From: an uncultured Collinsella sp.
GTDB taxonomy: Bacteria > Actinomycetota > Coriobacteriia > Coriobacteriales > Coriobacteriaceae
DNA length: 26,338 nucleotides
Direction of reading: 5' to 3'
Assembly: GCA_900543505.1 (NCBI GenBank)
Contig: UQSB01000030.1
Coordinates: forward strand, 1-26,338
Made by a program: the position numbers and the translations under genes. Positions 15,082 to 23,626 of this stretch are shown here, piece by piece. The first letter of the stretch is position 1, and the number at the start of each line of letters is the position of its first letter. Below the pieces are notes generated by a model. That model did no database searches and was not told the DNA's origin. It saw only the letters and a list, made by a program, of their open reading frames with translations.

Positions 15082-15180
15082 AAGCCCGCCAGAGCGGCAA
15101 TCTGCCTTTCAACTTCGGCGGCATGACCAGAAGGTCAATGCCGCCTCGTTTCAAGGCACCTTGCTCGCTCTGGCGGGCTT
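15082..15180. repeat. 99-nt nested hairpin
   Basis: The outer arms AAGCCCGCCAGAGCG (15082-15096) and CGCTCTGGCGGGCTT (15166-15180) pair perfectly over 15 bp. Inside, TGCCTT (15103-15108) pairs with AAGGCA (15153-15158), and GGCGGCATGACC (15117-15128) pairs with GGTC-A-ATGCCGCC (15133-15145) around loop AGAA. The three-tier hairpin has no coding sense. It could be a small RNA or a miniature palindromic repeat. Confidence 0.6.
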
Positions 15181-15216
15181 TCGCTGTCTGCGCCAAAACA
15201 TCGGCATTGTTATGGG

Positions 15217-15272
15217 TAGTCGTTGGGGACGTTCTTGTTTGACTGGTCATTCAAGAACGTCCCCAATGACTA
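15217..15272. repeat. 21-bp inverted repeat hairpin
   Basis: Arms 15217-15237 and 15252-15272 pair over 21 bases with a single G-T wobble (15222 with 15267) and a 14-base loop. The core word is GGGGACGTTCTTG. It lies midway in the htpG-YhgE gap. The rest of this 380-base gap holds only other hairpins and a putative promoter. Confidence 0.65.
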
Positions 15273-15327
15273 TTCGAACTGCTATTTTGTGCGGGTTGTG
15301 GTTTTGGGAGCTGCGGGAATTTAAGAT

Positions 15328-15366
15328 ACTGTACAACTGTACGTTAACTCATCTTCGTAGTATATT
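15328..15366 (+). promoter_or_regulatory. Putative promoter and repeat operator of the YhgE/Pip pair
   Basis: TATATT (15361-15366) is a -10 candidate, with TGTACG 17 bases upstream as a weak -35. Two tandem 8-mers, ACTGTACA and ACTGTACG (15328-15343), overlap the -35 and could bind a repressor or activator. Confidence 0.4.
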
Positions 15367-15422
15367 GCTACCCGCAAAACTCAGCACCATTGTGCCGCGA
15401 GGCACTAAAGCGCCTACGTACA

Positions 15423-18248
15423 ATGGTTGTCGATAGTACGATTCGATTCAACGACAGGATGGATGGTCTAAGCGTGAGTCTCGGCAGCAAACTATCCAAC
15501 GCAAAGGTATCCTTTGCGATCTTTAAGCGTGACATCAAGCGATTGCTCGTGAACCCCGTCGCCTTGGTGGTTACCCTCGGCGTGTGTGTTATTCCCTCGC
15601 TGTATGCGTGGTACAACATCGTGGCAAACTGGGATCCGTACGGAAACACCCAGGGCATCAAGATTGCTATCGCCAACAACGACCAGGGAACCCAAAACGA
15701 CCTGGTGGGCGAGCTCAATGCGGGCGACAAGGTCGTCGATCAGCTCAAGGAAAACGATCAGCTGGGCTGGACCTTCGTCGATTCGGCCGCCGATGCCAAA
15801 GAGGGCGTCGAGAGTGGTGAGTACTATGCGGCCATCGTAATCCCCAAGAACTTCTCAGATAACCTGGTCTCGATGCTCGACGGCAATTACCATCAGCCCA
15901 AGCTCACGTACTACGTCAACGAGAAAAAGAGCGCCATTGCGCCCAAGGTCACCGATACCGGTGCCAACACCATCGAGGAGCAGATCAACTCGGAGTTTGT
16001 CTCCACGGTGGGTGAGACCGTAGCGGGCATCGCCAAGGATGCCGGCATCGACCTTAAAGACAAGGCAACCCAGACCCAGGATTCGCTGGCGGACTCGGTG
16101 TCCGAGGCGTCTGATACCCTGGGCGAAGTACGTGATTCCATCGGCGACATGAACACCGCCATCGACAAGACAAGCAGCTCGATTGCTTCGGCCGATGCTG
16201 CGCTGGCGGGCCTGCAGGGGCAGGCGCCTTCGCTAACGCAGGCAATCGCTCAGGGTAATAATCTGCTGGGCGAGGCTCGCGCCACGGCGGGCAACTCTAT
16301 CACCTCGCTCTCCAAGGCACTCTCGGAAGGTAGCCTTGCACTCACCAAGACGTCAGCCTCCGCGAACGCTGCGATTGGCAAGCTAACGGGTACGGTCACA
16401 TCTACGACCACCCGCATCGACAACTCGCTCGAGTCTCTCCAGGCGACGATCGATCACAATAAGGCCGTTATCGGGCACTTGGAGATTCTCGTTAATGACA
16501 CGTCGACAGGTTCCGAGGAAATTGACGCGCGCATTGTATCGACCATCGATTCGCTTCGCGAGCAAAACCAGAAGCTGCAGAGCATCAAGGATGGCCTTTC
16601 TGCACAATCGAGCGCCATGGCAAACGACGCTACGGCAATCTCGAACGCGAGCAACGCACTCAACGCGGCAATTCAGACCGGTACGGCTAACCTCGGTCAG
16701 GCTCAGACCGATCTGGGTCAGAACGCACTTCCGAAGGCTTCGAGCGCGCTTGACTCCTTTGCCGCCGTTTCGGGCGATTTGACCGGCATTGTGTCGGGTA
16801 TGACCCCCACGATAGCGAGCGCGCGCGGCACGCTGGCGCAGCTCGACGCCACGCTCAAGCAGGCAAAGACCACGCTGTCCCAAACCGACGCCTCCCTTGC
16901 CAAGGTTCAGGACAAGCTCGTGACCGCCGCCAATGACATTGCGGCGCTGCAGACCTCTGAGTCTATGGGCGAGTTAGCCGACCTCATGGACGTCGACGTC
17001 AATGACGTGGCAGATTTCATGGCATCTCCGGTTGAGCTGACGTCCAAGTCAATCTATCCGGTCAAGAGCTTTGGCTCGGGCATCGCGCCCTTCTACACCA
17101 ATCTGGCGCTGTGGGTAGGCGGCTATGTGCTCATCGCTATCTATAAACTCGAGGTCGACCGCGAGGGCATCGGTAGCTTTACGGCGCGTCAGGGCTACTT
17201 TGGCCGCTGGCTGCTGCTGGTGATCCTGGGTGCGTTGCAGGCCATCATCGTTACGGTGGGAGATCTGGTCATTGGCGTTCAGTGCGTCAATCCGCTGCTC
17301 TTTGTACTGGGCGGCATCGCTATTTCGTTCACCTACGTCAACATCATCTATGCGCTGTCCACCACGTTTAAGCATATCGGTAAAGCCATTGGCGTCATCC
17401 TCGTCATTGTGCAGATCCCCGGCTCGTCGGGCATGTATCCCATCGAGATGATGCCCGGCTTCTTCCAATGGCTGCATCCGCTGCTGCCCTTCACCTATGG
17501 CATCAACCTGCTGCGCGAGACCGTCGGTGGCATGTATTCGTTCAACTACCTGTTCAACCTGTGCATCCTGGGCGTGTTCCTTGCCATCGCACTCTTTATT
17601 GGCTTGCAGCTGCGTCCGCTGCTGCTCAACCTCAACCTGCTCTTTGACAAGCAGCTTTCCACGACGGGCCTCATGATCTGCGAGTCCAACGACCTGCCGC
17701 GCCAGCGCTATTCGCTGCGCACGGCCATGCGCGTCATGCTCGATTCGGATTCGTACCGTCGCGAGCTGCTCGATCATGCCGTGGCGTTTGAGCATCGCTA
17801 CCCGTACTACATCAAGGGCGGTTTTGCCGCCGTGGTAGGCGTGCAGGTTCTGCTCTTTGTGCTTTCGACGGTGCTCGATATCGACAATAACGGCAAGATC
17901 ATCCTGCTCGTTATCTGGATCATTTCGGTTATCGCCATCTGCGGCTGGCTCATCAACATCGAATACATCCGTGCGAGCCTCAATACCCAGATGCGTATCT
18001 CGGCGCTTTCGGACGAGGACCTTCGCCGCGAGATGCGCGAGCACACGGCTGCCATCCCTGCCGCCCGTCGCATGTTTGGTCTCAACGCCAGCGAGCGTGG
18101 CGCCGAGGGAGGCGAACAGCCTACGAGCCGTCTGTCGCATATCGGTGCGCATCGTAAGGCTCAAGATGCCGACGGCGCTGACAACGTAAACGGAAACGAC
18201 GGGGACACCACCTCGCTTGGCAAGCACTCTAAAGGAGGTGAGGCATAA
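15423..18248 (+). CDS. YhgE/Pip family membrane protein with C-terminal extension
   Basis: This protein has about 941 residues. The start is uncertain: ATG 15423 is used here, while ATG 15459, GTG 15474 and GTG 15390 are alternatives, and none has a strong ribosome site. An N-terminal membrane helix (about 40-62) is followed by 'PSLYAWYNIVANWDPYGNTQG', the YhgE/Pip signature. A long extracytoplasmic coiled-coil-rich region covers about 190-530. Five or six membrane helices (about 555-740) resemble an ABC-2-type permease domain. Unlike its neighbour it continues past this with two more helices (about 797-846) and a hydrophilic tail. Relatives include lactococcal Pip and Bacillus YueB/EsaA, which serve as phage receptors or type VII secretion parts. 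No secretion genes are nearby, and the true role is unknown. Confidence 0.88.
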   Translation: MVVDSTIRFNDRMDGLSVSLGSKLSNAKVSFAIFKRDIKRLLVNPVALVVTLGVCVIPSLYAWYNIVANWDPYGNTQGIKIAIANNDQGTQNDLVGELNAGDKVVDQLKENDQLGWTFVDSAADAKEGVESGEYYAAIVIPKNFSDNLVSMLDGNYHQPKLTYYVNEKKSAIAPKVTDTGANTIEEQINSEFVSTVGETVAGIAKDAGIDLKDKATQTQDSLADSVSEASDTLGEVRDSIGDMNTAIDKTSSSIASADAALAGLQGQAPSLTQAIAQGNNLLGEARATAGNSITSLSKALSEGSLALTKTSASANAAIGKLTGTVTSTTTRIDNSLESLQATIDHNKAVIGHLEILVNDTSTGSEEIDARIVSTIDSLREQNQKLQSIKDGLSAQSSAMANDATAISNASNALNAAIQTGTANLGQAQTDLGQNALPKASSALDSFAAVSGDLTGIVSGMTPTIASARGTLAQLDATLKQAKTTLSQTDASLAKVQDKLVTAANDIAALQTSESMGELADLMDVDVNDVADFMASPVELTSKSIYPVKSFGSGIAPFYTNLALWVGGYVLIAIYKLEVDREGIGSFTARQGYFGRWLLLVILGALQAIIVTVGDLVIGVQCVNPLLFVLGGIAISFTYVNIIYALSTTFKHIGKAIGVILVIVQIPGSSGMYPIEMMPGFFQWLHPLLPFTYGINLLRETVGGMYSFNYLFNLCILGVFLAIALFIGLQLRPLLLNLNLLFDKQLSTTGLMICESNDLPRQRYSLRTAMRVMLDSDSYRRELLDHAVAFEHRYPYYIKGGFAAVVGVQVLLFVLSTVLDIDNNGKIILLVIWIISVIAICGWLINIEYIRASLNTQMRISALSDEDLRREMREHTAAIPAARRMFGLNASERGAEGGEQPTSRLSHIGAHRKAQDADGADNVNGNDGDTTSLGKHSKGGEA

Positions 18249-20438
18249 ATGAAAAACATCCTGCACCTGTTTAAGCGCGATGTCCAAAACGTGTCTCGCT
18301 CCGTGATCGGCATGGTCGTCGTGATGGGCCTGATCATCGTGCCATGTCTCTATGCATGGTTTAACATCGCCGGAAGCTGGGATCCCTACGGCAATACCGG
18401 CAACCTTAAGATTGCAGTGGTCAACACCGATGAGGGTTACGAGAGCGATCTGATTCCCGTCGAGGTCAACGTGGGCGAAAACGTAACCGCCACCCTGCGC
18501 GGCAACGAGAACTTCGACTGGGTCGTCCTCAACGACCGTGATAAGGCGATTGAGGGCGTTAAGTCGGGCGCGTACTACGCTGCCGTCGTTATCCCTAAAA
18601 CGTTTAGCGCCGACATGATGACGCTTTTCTCGACCGAGGTGAAGCACGCCGATATCGAGTTCTATGAGAATCAGAAGGCCAACGCCATCGCACAGATCGT
18701 GACTGAAAAGGGTTCGAGCGCCGTCCAGAGTCAGGTCAACGAGACCTTTACCAAGACCATCACGACCATCGGCCTTAAGACCGTGTCCAGCCTGCTCGAC
18801 TATATGAGTACCGACCAGGTGAGCAGCTTTATCGCCAATCTGTCCTCGACGCTGGGCGATTCGGTCGAGGACCTGCAGGACGTTCAGGCGAGTGCGACGT
18901 CGCTCGCGGGCATTTTGAGCTCCACGTCCGATTCACTGACATCGGCGGGCGGCATGCTCAAGCAGACGGGCACCGTTGATGAGTCGACGAAGCAGCTGAT
19001 GGAGCACGCCAAGAGTGGCATCAATGATTCCAAGGAAGCGCTCAAGGCCGCCAACGATGCCGTTGACGCGGCGATTGACGGAAGCGCGGGCTCGTTCGAC
19101 AACGTGTCCGCCGAGCTTGCGAAGGCATTCGATGCCGCGAATCAGCATGTTGACCTTACGGTGTCTCAGCTCAACGAAGCCGCAGCGGCGCTCAATACGC
19201 GTGCTGACGATATCGATGCGATGACCGATCAGCTCCGTAACCTTGCCGACCAGGTGAGTGATGACAAGCTCAAAGACGGTCTCGAGTCCGCTGCGACGTC
19301 GCTGGGCAGAATTGCCGTGGAGTACCGCAACAATGCGAAGGACCTGACGGCGACCGCAAAGTCCCTTTCGGACGGCATGGCGGAGGTCAACAACTCGCGT
19401 GCCGAGGTCGACCAGGCCATCGCCGATGCCAAGGCGGGTATCTCGGGAGCCAAGTCCGACTACGATTCCACGTTCTCGGTTAAGGCCAAGGAGCTCAAGA
19501 AGACCATTTCGGGCGTTCTGGATTCCCTGAACGGTATCTCGGGTGACTTGGATAGCGCCGTGAGCGGTCTGACCGACGCCTCTGGCTCGCTCGCAAAGGG
19601 CCTCTCCAAGGCTGCGACGCTGGTCAACAAGGCTTCCGATCAGCTGGGTGAGGCATCGGACAAGATCAGCGCCTTTAAGGACGAGCTCGATGGCGCCCTG
19701 ATGTCGGACGACCTTGCCACGATCAAGACGATGATCGGCAACGATCCCGAGGGTTTGGCCGTGTCGCTTTCCGGCCCCGTCGCGCTCGACCGCAAGCCGG
19801 TCTATCCGATCCGCAATTACGGTTCGGCCATGGCGCCGTTCTATACGATCCTGTCGCTGTGGGTCGGCTCGATCGTGCTGGCGGCCATGATGAAGGTATC
19901 GGTTGACGATGAGCTCATCAACGAGCTGATCCCCGTGCGCCTGCACGAGATCTACCTGGGCCGCTACCTGTTCTTTGGAGGTCTGGCCCTGCTGCAGGCG
20001 ACACTCGTGTGCGCGGGCGACATCCTGTTCTTTGGCATCCAATGCGACAACCCGCTGCAGTTTGTGCTGGCGGGCTGGGTCGCGAGTCTCGTGTTCTCCA
20101 ATATCGTCTACACGCTCACGGTTTCGTTTGGCGATATCGGCAAGGCGCTCGCTGTCGTGCTGTTGGTCATGCAGGTCGGCGGTTCAGGCGGTACGTTCCC
20201 CATCGAGATGACCGGCCCCGTGTTCCAGGCGATCTACCCGTTCCTGCCGTTTACCCACGGCATCAACGCCATGCACGCCGCCATGGCTGGCGCCTACCAT
20301 ATGGAGTACTGGATTGAGCTGGGTATCTTGGCGAGCTACCTGATTCCGTCGCTGGGCCTGGGCGTCGTCTTCCGCCGCCCGGTCATCAAGGCCAACGACT
20401 GGATCATCGAAAAGCTGGAGTCGACCAAATTGATTTAG
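18249..20438 (+). CDS. YhgE/Pip family membrane protein
   Basis: This 729-residue paralogue of the preceding gene shares with it 'YAW-NI---WDPYGNTG' after the first helix and the 'YPI-NYG--MAPFYT--SLWVG' block before the membrane domain. Helix 1 is at about 15-38, an extracytoplasmic region rich in heptad-like Ala/Leu/Asp repeats at about 130-500, and five or six helices at 530-710. The ATG follows the upstream stop with no gap. AAAGGAGGTG inside the end of the first gene is its ribosome site, so the two are co-translated and may form a heteromeric complex. Confidence 0.92.
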   Translation: MKNILHLFKRDVQNVSRSVIGMVVVMGLIIVPCLYAWFNIAGSWDPYGNTGNLKIAVVNTDEGYESDLIPVEVNVGENVTATLRGNENFDWVVLNDRDKAIEGVKSGAYYAAVVIPKTFSADMMTLFSTEVKHADIEFYENQKANAIAQIVTEKGSSAVQSQVNETFTKTITTIGLKTVSSLLDYMSTDQVSSFIANLSSTLGDSVEDLQDVQASATSLAGILSSTSDSLTSAGGMLKQTGTVDESTKQLMEHAKSGINDSKEALKAANDAVDAAIDGSAGSFDNVSAELAKAFDAANQHVDLTVSQLNEAAAALNTRADDIDAMTDQLRNLADQVSDDKLKDGLESAATSLGRIAVEYRNNAKDLTATAKSLSDGMAEVNNSRAEVDQAIADAKAGISGAKSDYDSTFSVKAKELKKTISGVLDSLNGISGDLDSAVSGLTDASGSLAKGLSKAATLVNKASDQLGEASDKISAFKDELDGALMSDDLATIKTMIGNDPEGLAVSLSGPVALDRKPVYPIRNYGSAMAPFYTILSLWVGSIVLAAMMKVSVDDELINELIPVRLHEIYLGRYLFFGGLALLQATLVCAGDILFFGIQCDNPLQFVLAGWVASLVFSNIVYTLTVSFGDIGKALAVVLLVMQVGGSGGTFPIEMTGPVFQAIYPFLPFTHGINAMHAAMAGAYHMEYWIELGILASYLIPSLGLGVVFRRPVIKANDWIIEKLESTKLI

Positions 20439-20500
20439 CGCGACAATGTGGCGTTGACGGAACATCGAGGCCTTCCGGCTCGACGCTTTAGTTGAGTGAA

Positions 20501-20530
20501 TTGCATGAGCTGCTTGGTTGTTGCTACAGT
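20501..20530 (+). promoter_or_regulatory. Putative promoter before the EamA transporter
   Basis: TTGCAT (20501-20506), a spacer of 18 and TACAGT (20525-20530). A terminator hairpin begins three bases after the -10. Confidence 0.4.
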
Positions 20531-20532
20531 AG

Positions 20533-20567
20533 CGGGGCGTGCCGGGGGTCCGGCGCGTCCCGTTTTT
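20533..20567 (+). terminator. Strong terminator between the YhgE/Pip pair and the transporter
   Basis: CGGGGCGTGCCGG (20533-20545), loop GGGT, CCGGCGCGTCCCG (20550-20562), then TTTTT. Thirteen pairs form, with two G-T wobbles. It most simply ends the YhgE/Pip transcript. Its position after a promoter-like motif leaves attenuation of the transporter possible. Confidence 0.8.
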
Positions 20568-20638
20568 ATTTGACCATGAGGCGGCACGCAGCCATACGCG
20601 TGCGGACACCACGCCCAGATTGAGTGCGAGGATGTTCC

Positions 20639-21622
20639 ATGGCCCAATACGCTGCCAACGAAATCGAAAACATGCCCGATAGCCCTGTAGCCCGTGAGGA
20701 TTTGGGCGCGGGTGGTATTCCCCGGGGTGCCGGCGCACGCTCGCCGTTGTTCTGGAAAGTTCTACTGCTTTCGGTGGCGATTATCTGGGGCTACTCCTTT
20801 ACCACTATGAAGGACGCACTCGACACCATTCCGGTGTTCGAGCTGGTCTATGTTCGCTTTCTCCCGGCATCACTGGTTATGTTTGCAATTTTCCATAAGC
20901 GCATCATCGCTCATTTCAATGCCCGCAACCTGATCGTCGGGCTTGGCATGGGCGCGCTCATGTGGGGTGCCTACGGTTTGCAGACGATCGGCCTGGCACA
21001 GACCACGGCGGGCAAGAGCGCTTTTTTGACCGGCACGTATTGCATCCTTGTGCCGTTTGCAAGCTATGTCCTGAGCGGTGAAAAGCTTACCCGGTATAAC
21101 CTGGGTGCAGCGTTGTTGTGCCTGGCGGGTATTGGCCTGGTAGCGCTCGATAGCGTCGAGTTCAATGCCGGCGATGTTATTACCTTGGGCGGCGCGATCT
21201 TCTTCGCCATCCAGATGGCGGTGACTGCCAAGTACGGTCGCAAGATGGACATCAACGTCATCACGTTTTGGATGTTTGTGGGCAATGGCGTTTTGAGTTT
21301 AATCACGTCGCTGCTATTCGAGACTCAGGCGCCTCTGTCCGTGTGGACGCCGAGCTTTGTCGGCGTGGCGGCCTTTCTCTCGGTGGGCTGTACGTGCGTG
21401 GCACTGCTCGTCCAAAACGTTGGATTGGCGCACGTCCCGGCCTCGACGGGCTCGCTGCTCCTTTCGATGGAGTCCCCCTCGGGCGTGCTGTTCTCGGTGC
21501 TGCTGATGGGGGAGGCGCTCACCTCGCGCCTGCTTGCCGGCTTTGCGCTCATCTTTTTGTCGATTATCTTGAGCGAGACGCATTTCGATTTCTTGCGCCG
21601 AAAATCTCGCCCGCAATTGTAA
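20639..21622 (+). CDS. EamA/DMT-family transporter
   Basis: This 327-residue integral membrane protein has about ten helices in two EamA halves, starting after a 35-residue cytoplasmic lead. 'AIIWGYSFTTMKDAL' opens the first repeat and 'TGSLLLSMESPSGVLFSVLLMGEAL' closes the second. The family exports or imports small metabolites such as amino acids, and the substrate cannot be read from sequence. GAGGA lies six bases before ATG 20639, which is preferred over GTG 20624. A terminator follows 11 bases after the stop, so it is a single-gene unit. Confidence 0.92.
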   Translation: MAQYAANEIENMPDSPVAREDLGAGGIPRGAGARSPLFWKVLLLSVAIIWGYSFTTMKDALDTIPVFELVYVRFLPASLVMFAIFHKRIIAHFNARNLIVGLGMGALMWGAYGLQTIGLAQTTAGKSAFLTGTYCILVPFASYVLSGEKLTRYNLGAALLCLAGIGLVALDSVEFNAGDVITLGGAIFFAIQMAVTAKYGRKMDINVITFWMFVGNGVLSLITSLLFETQAPLSVWTPSFVGVAAFLSVGCTCVALLVQNVGLAHVPASTGSLLLSMESPSGVLFSVLLMGEALTSRLLAGFALIFLSIILSETHFDFLRRKSRPQL

Positions 21623-21633
21623 ACAACTTGTTG

Positions 21634-21660
21634 CGCCGCCCTCCTGGGGCGGCGTTTTTT
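21634..21660 (+). terminator. Terminator of the EamA transporter gene
   Basis: CGCCGCCC (21634-21641), loop TCCTG, GGGCGGCG (21647-21654), then six Ts. Confidence 0.9.
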
Positions 21661-21738
21661 ATGCCTCGCCTTTAAAGTTGTACCTTGCACTTTACGCTAT
21701 CAAAGTGCTTACTGCAAAAACGCTACTGGAGGGCATTT

Positions 21739-23037
21739 ATGGCACCAGCTCAGTCCGATCTTCAACCGCAATCAGCGCCCAAGGCCACCGCAGCGGCGCA
21801 GGCCGCTATCGGTGACGGTCTCGTTGCAGAAGCTCAGGCTTTTGCAGACGAGCTCGCTGCGTGGCGACACGATTTACACCAGGTGCCCGAGCTGGGTAAT
21901 AGCCTCCCACAGACCTCTGCGTATATTCAAGCGCGCCTGACCGAGATGGAAATCCCATTTGCCACGCTCGTCGATGGTTCCTGTGTCGTGGGCCTTGTCG
22001 GCGCCGGTGCCGCCGCGGCCCGGGGCAATGGCGTCTGCACGGACGAACAGGCCGGTACGGTCATCATGCTCCGTGGCGACATGGACGCCCTGCCCGTTGC
22101 CGAAGAGTCAGGCGAGCCTTTCGCCTCTACGAACGGCTGCATGCACGCATGTGGACACGATATGCACGCGACGGCGTTGCTTGGAGCGGCGCGCCTGCTC
22201 AAGGCCCGCGAGTCTGCGCTTGTCGACGCCAACGCCACGGTTAAGTTGCTGTTCCAGCCGGGCGAGGAAACCTTTGAGGGTGCCCGCGCCGCCATCGCCG
22301 ACGGTCTGCTGCAGAACCCGCGTCCCCAGGCCGCCTTTGCCATGCATGTCAATAGCCAGTCGCCGCTTGGCCTGGTGCTCTACGGCAGCCCGGCGCTCTC
22401 GGGCGTGTACGGTTTCCGCATCACGCTCCAGGGCAAGGGTGGCCACGGTTCCAGCCCCGAGATTTGCATCGACCCCATCACGGCGGGCGTGCATGTGCAC
22501 CTGGCGCTCCAGGAGCTTATCTCCCGCGAGGTGCCGGCGGCCAAGGAAGTCGCACTTACCGTTGGTAAGTTCGCTGGCGGCCTGGCGGCCAACGTCATCC
22601 CCGACACCTGTGTGCTCGAGGGAACGCTGCGCGGCTTTGATGTTGAGCTCATGGAACACCTCAAGACCCGCATCGCGGAGGTCGTTAACGGCGTTGCCAC
22701 GACCTATCGTACGCCGGCGACCATCGAGACGCTTTCGGATGTTCCGCCGCTTGTACTCGACAGCGATATGACTCAGGCGTCGCTTGGCTACGTGGGCGCA
22801 GTGCTGCCCAAGGCGGCTTTCTTGCCGCTTTTCCATGCCATGGCGAGTGAGGACTTCGCGCTTATCTCGAGCAAGATTCCGAGTGCGTACTTTACCGTGG
22901 GCGCGGCCGTAACCGACACGGACGAACACTTTGCCCAGCACCATCCCAAGGCACGTTTTAACGATGCCGAGCTTCCTCTCGGCGCCGCGGCTTATACCGC
23001 CGTCGCTTTGGGCTATATCGCCGACCACAAGGAGTAA
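21739..23037 (+). CDS. M20 family amidohydrolase (hippurate / N-acyl-amino-acid hydrolase type)
   Basis: This 432-residue cytosolic di-metal enzyme probably removes acyl groups from N-acyl amino acids or cleaves small peptides. Metal-site motifs are complete: 'MLRGDMDALPVAEESG', 'HACGHDMHATALLGAARLL' (His136, His140, Asp141), 'QPGEETFEGA', and 'ASEDFALIS' near the C-terminus. A dimerisation lid domain is inserted in the middle ('LQGKGGHGSSPEICIDPI'). The start is ATG 21739 with GGAGGG five bases upstream, and a longer in-frame reading lacks a ribosome site. The next gene, a wrecked MFS transporter, starts three bases after its stop, so the pair was probably a substrate uptake and hydrolysis operon. 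Confidence 0.92.
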   Translation: MAPAQSDLQPQSAPKATAAAQAAIGDGLVAEAQAFADELAAWRHDLHQVPELGNSLPQTSAYIQARLTEMEIPFATLVDGSCVVGLVGAGAAAARGNGVCTDEQAGTVIMLRGDMDALPVAEESGEPFASTNGCMHACGHDMHATALLGAARLLKARESALVDANATVKLLFQPGEETFEGARAAIADGLLQNPRPQAAFAMHVNSQSPLGLVLYGSPALSGVYGFRITLQGKGGHGSSPEICIDPITAGVHVHLALQELISREVPAAKEVALTVGKFAGGLAANVIPDTCVLEGTLRGFDVELMEHLKTRIAEVVNGVATTYRTPATIETLSDVPPLVLDSDMTQASLGYVGAVLPKAAFLPLFHAMASEDFALISSKIPSAYFTVGAAVTDTDEHFAQHHPKARFNDAELPLGAAAYTAVALGYIADHKE

Positions 23038-23040
23038 CCA

Positions 23041-23449
23041 ATGCCCCAGCAGCGTAAGTTCTTCCCCGGCTGGCTCGTGGTGACCTCCGGCTTCGTGATC
23101 ATGGCCACGTGCTACACGATTTTCGTCAACTGCATGAGCCTGTTCCAGCCGCTCATCGTCAGCGACCTGGGCATTTCCCTTGCGCAGTACACCATCTCCA
23201 ACGCCCACGATCGCTGCGTCTAAGCAGTTTGGCATGGCCGACCTCGGTAAGGTCACGGGCACCATTACCTCGCTCGAGATGGTCGGCGGCACCGTGGGCG
23301 CTATCGTCTCGGGCGTGCTGTTCGATGCCACGGGCTCCTTTGCGAGCGCCTGGATCGTGTGCCTGGCGTGCTCCGTGGTCATGCTCGTGTTCCTGCTGGC
23401 ATCCGAGCCCATCGCCGCCAAGCTGCGCGCAAGCGTGGCGGGGGAGTAG
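23041..23449 (+). pseudogene. MFS transporter remnant with internal deletion
   Basis: The first 55 codons read as a normal MFS start ('FFPGWLVVTSGFVIMATCYT', then 'LGISLAQYTISNA'). The reading then shifts frame at about 23200-23225 and stops at TAA (23221-23223). In another frame the sequence resumes as an MFS C-terminal end ('SKQFGMADLGKVTGTITSLE' to 'ASVAGE', stop 23447-23449). Roughly 250 residues of the usual 400 are missing, so about ten of twelve helices are gone or broken. A single internal deletion with frameshift explains this best. It was the second gene of the M20 operon. Confidence 0.88.
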
Positions 23450-23482
23450 CGGGTCGCCGCCTATTCCTGTTTGCCTGTTCTG

Positions 23483-23548
23483 CCCGTGGCTGCCCTGGAA
23501 GCCGAATGGATGCTCGTACTGTCATTCGGTTTCCAGGGCAGCCACGGG
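23483..23548. repeat. Long hairpin 1 of 3 before hisS
   Basis: Arms 23483-23508 and 23523-23548 pair over 26 bases with one G-T wobble (23501 with 23530) and a 14-base loop. There is no T tract. The 300 bases between the MFS remnant and hisS hold three such hairpins and a -10 box. Confidence 0.7.
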
Positions 23549-23557
23549 TCTACGAAA

Positions 23558-23621
23558 TGATCTCTTTTCCTCCGTCCCCAAGGGATCACGTAATCCGAAG
23601 GGGACGGAGGAAAAGGGATCA
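23558..23621. repeat. Long hairpin 2 of 3 before hisS
   Basis: Arms 23558-23579 and 23600-23621 pair over 22 bases with one T-G wobble (23563 with 23616). A small inner stem GGAT/ATCC (23583-23586 and 23593-23596) lies in the loop. The arm core is CCTCCGTCCCC. Confidence 0.7.
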
Positions 23622-23626
23622 CAAAC

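Noticed and set aside
15161..15436. Small open frame across the hairpin gap after htpG
   Set aside because: It is built from inverted-repeat arms, lacks a ribosome site and has no recognisable sequence.
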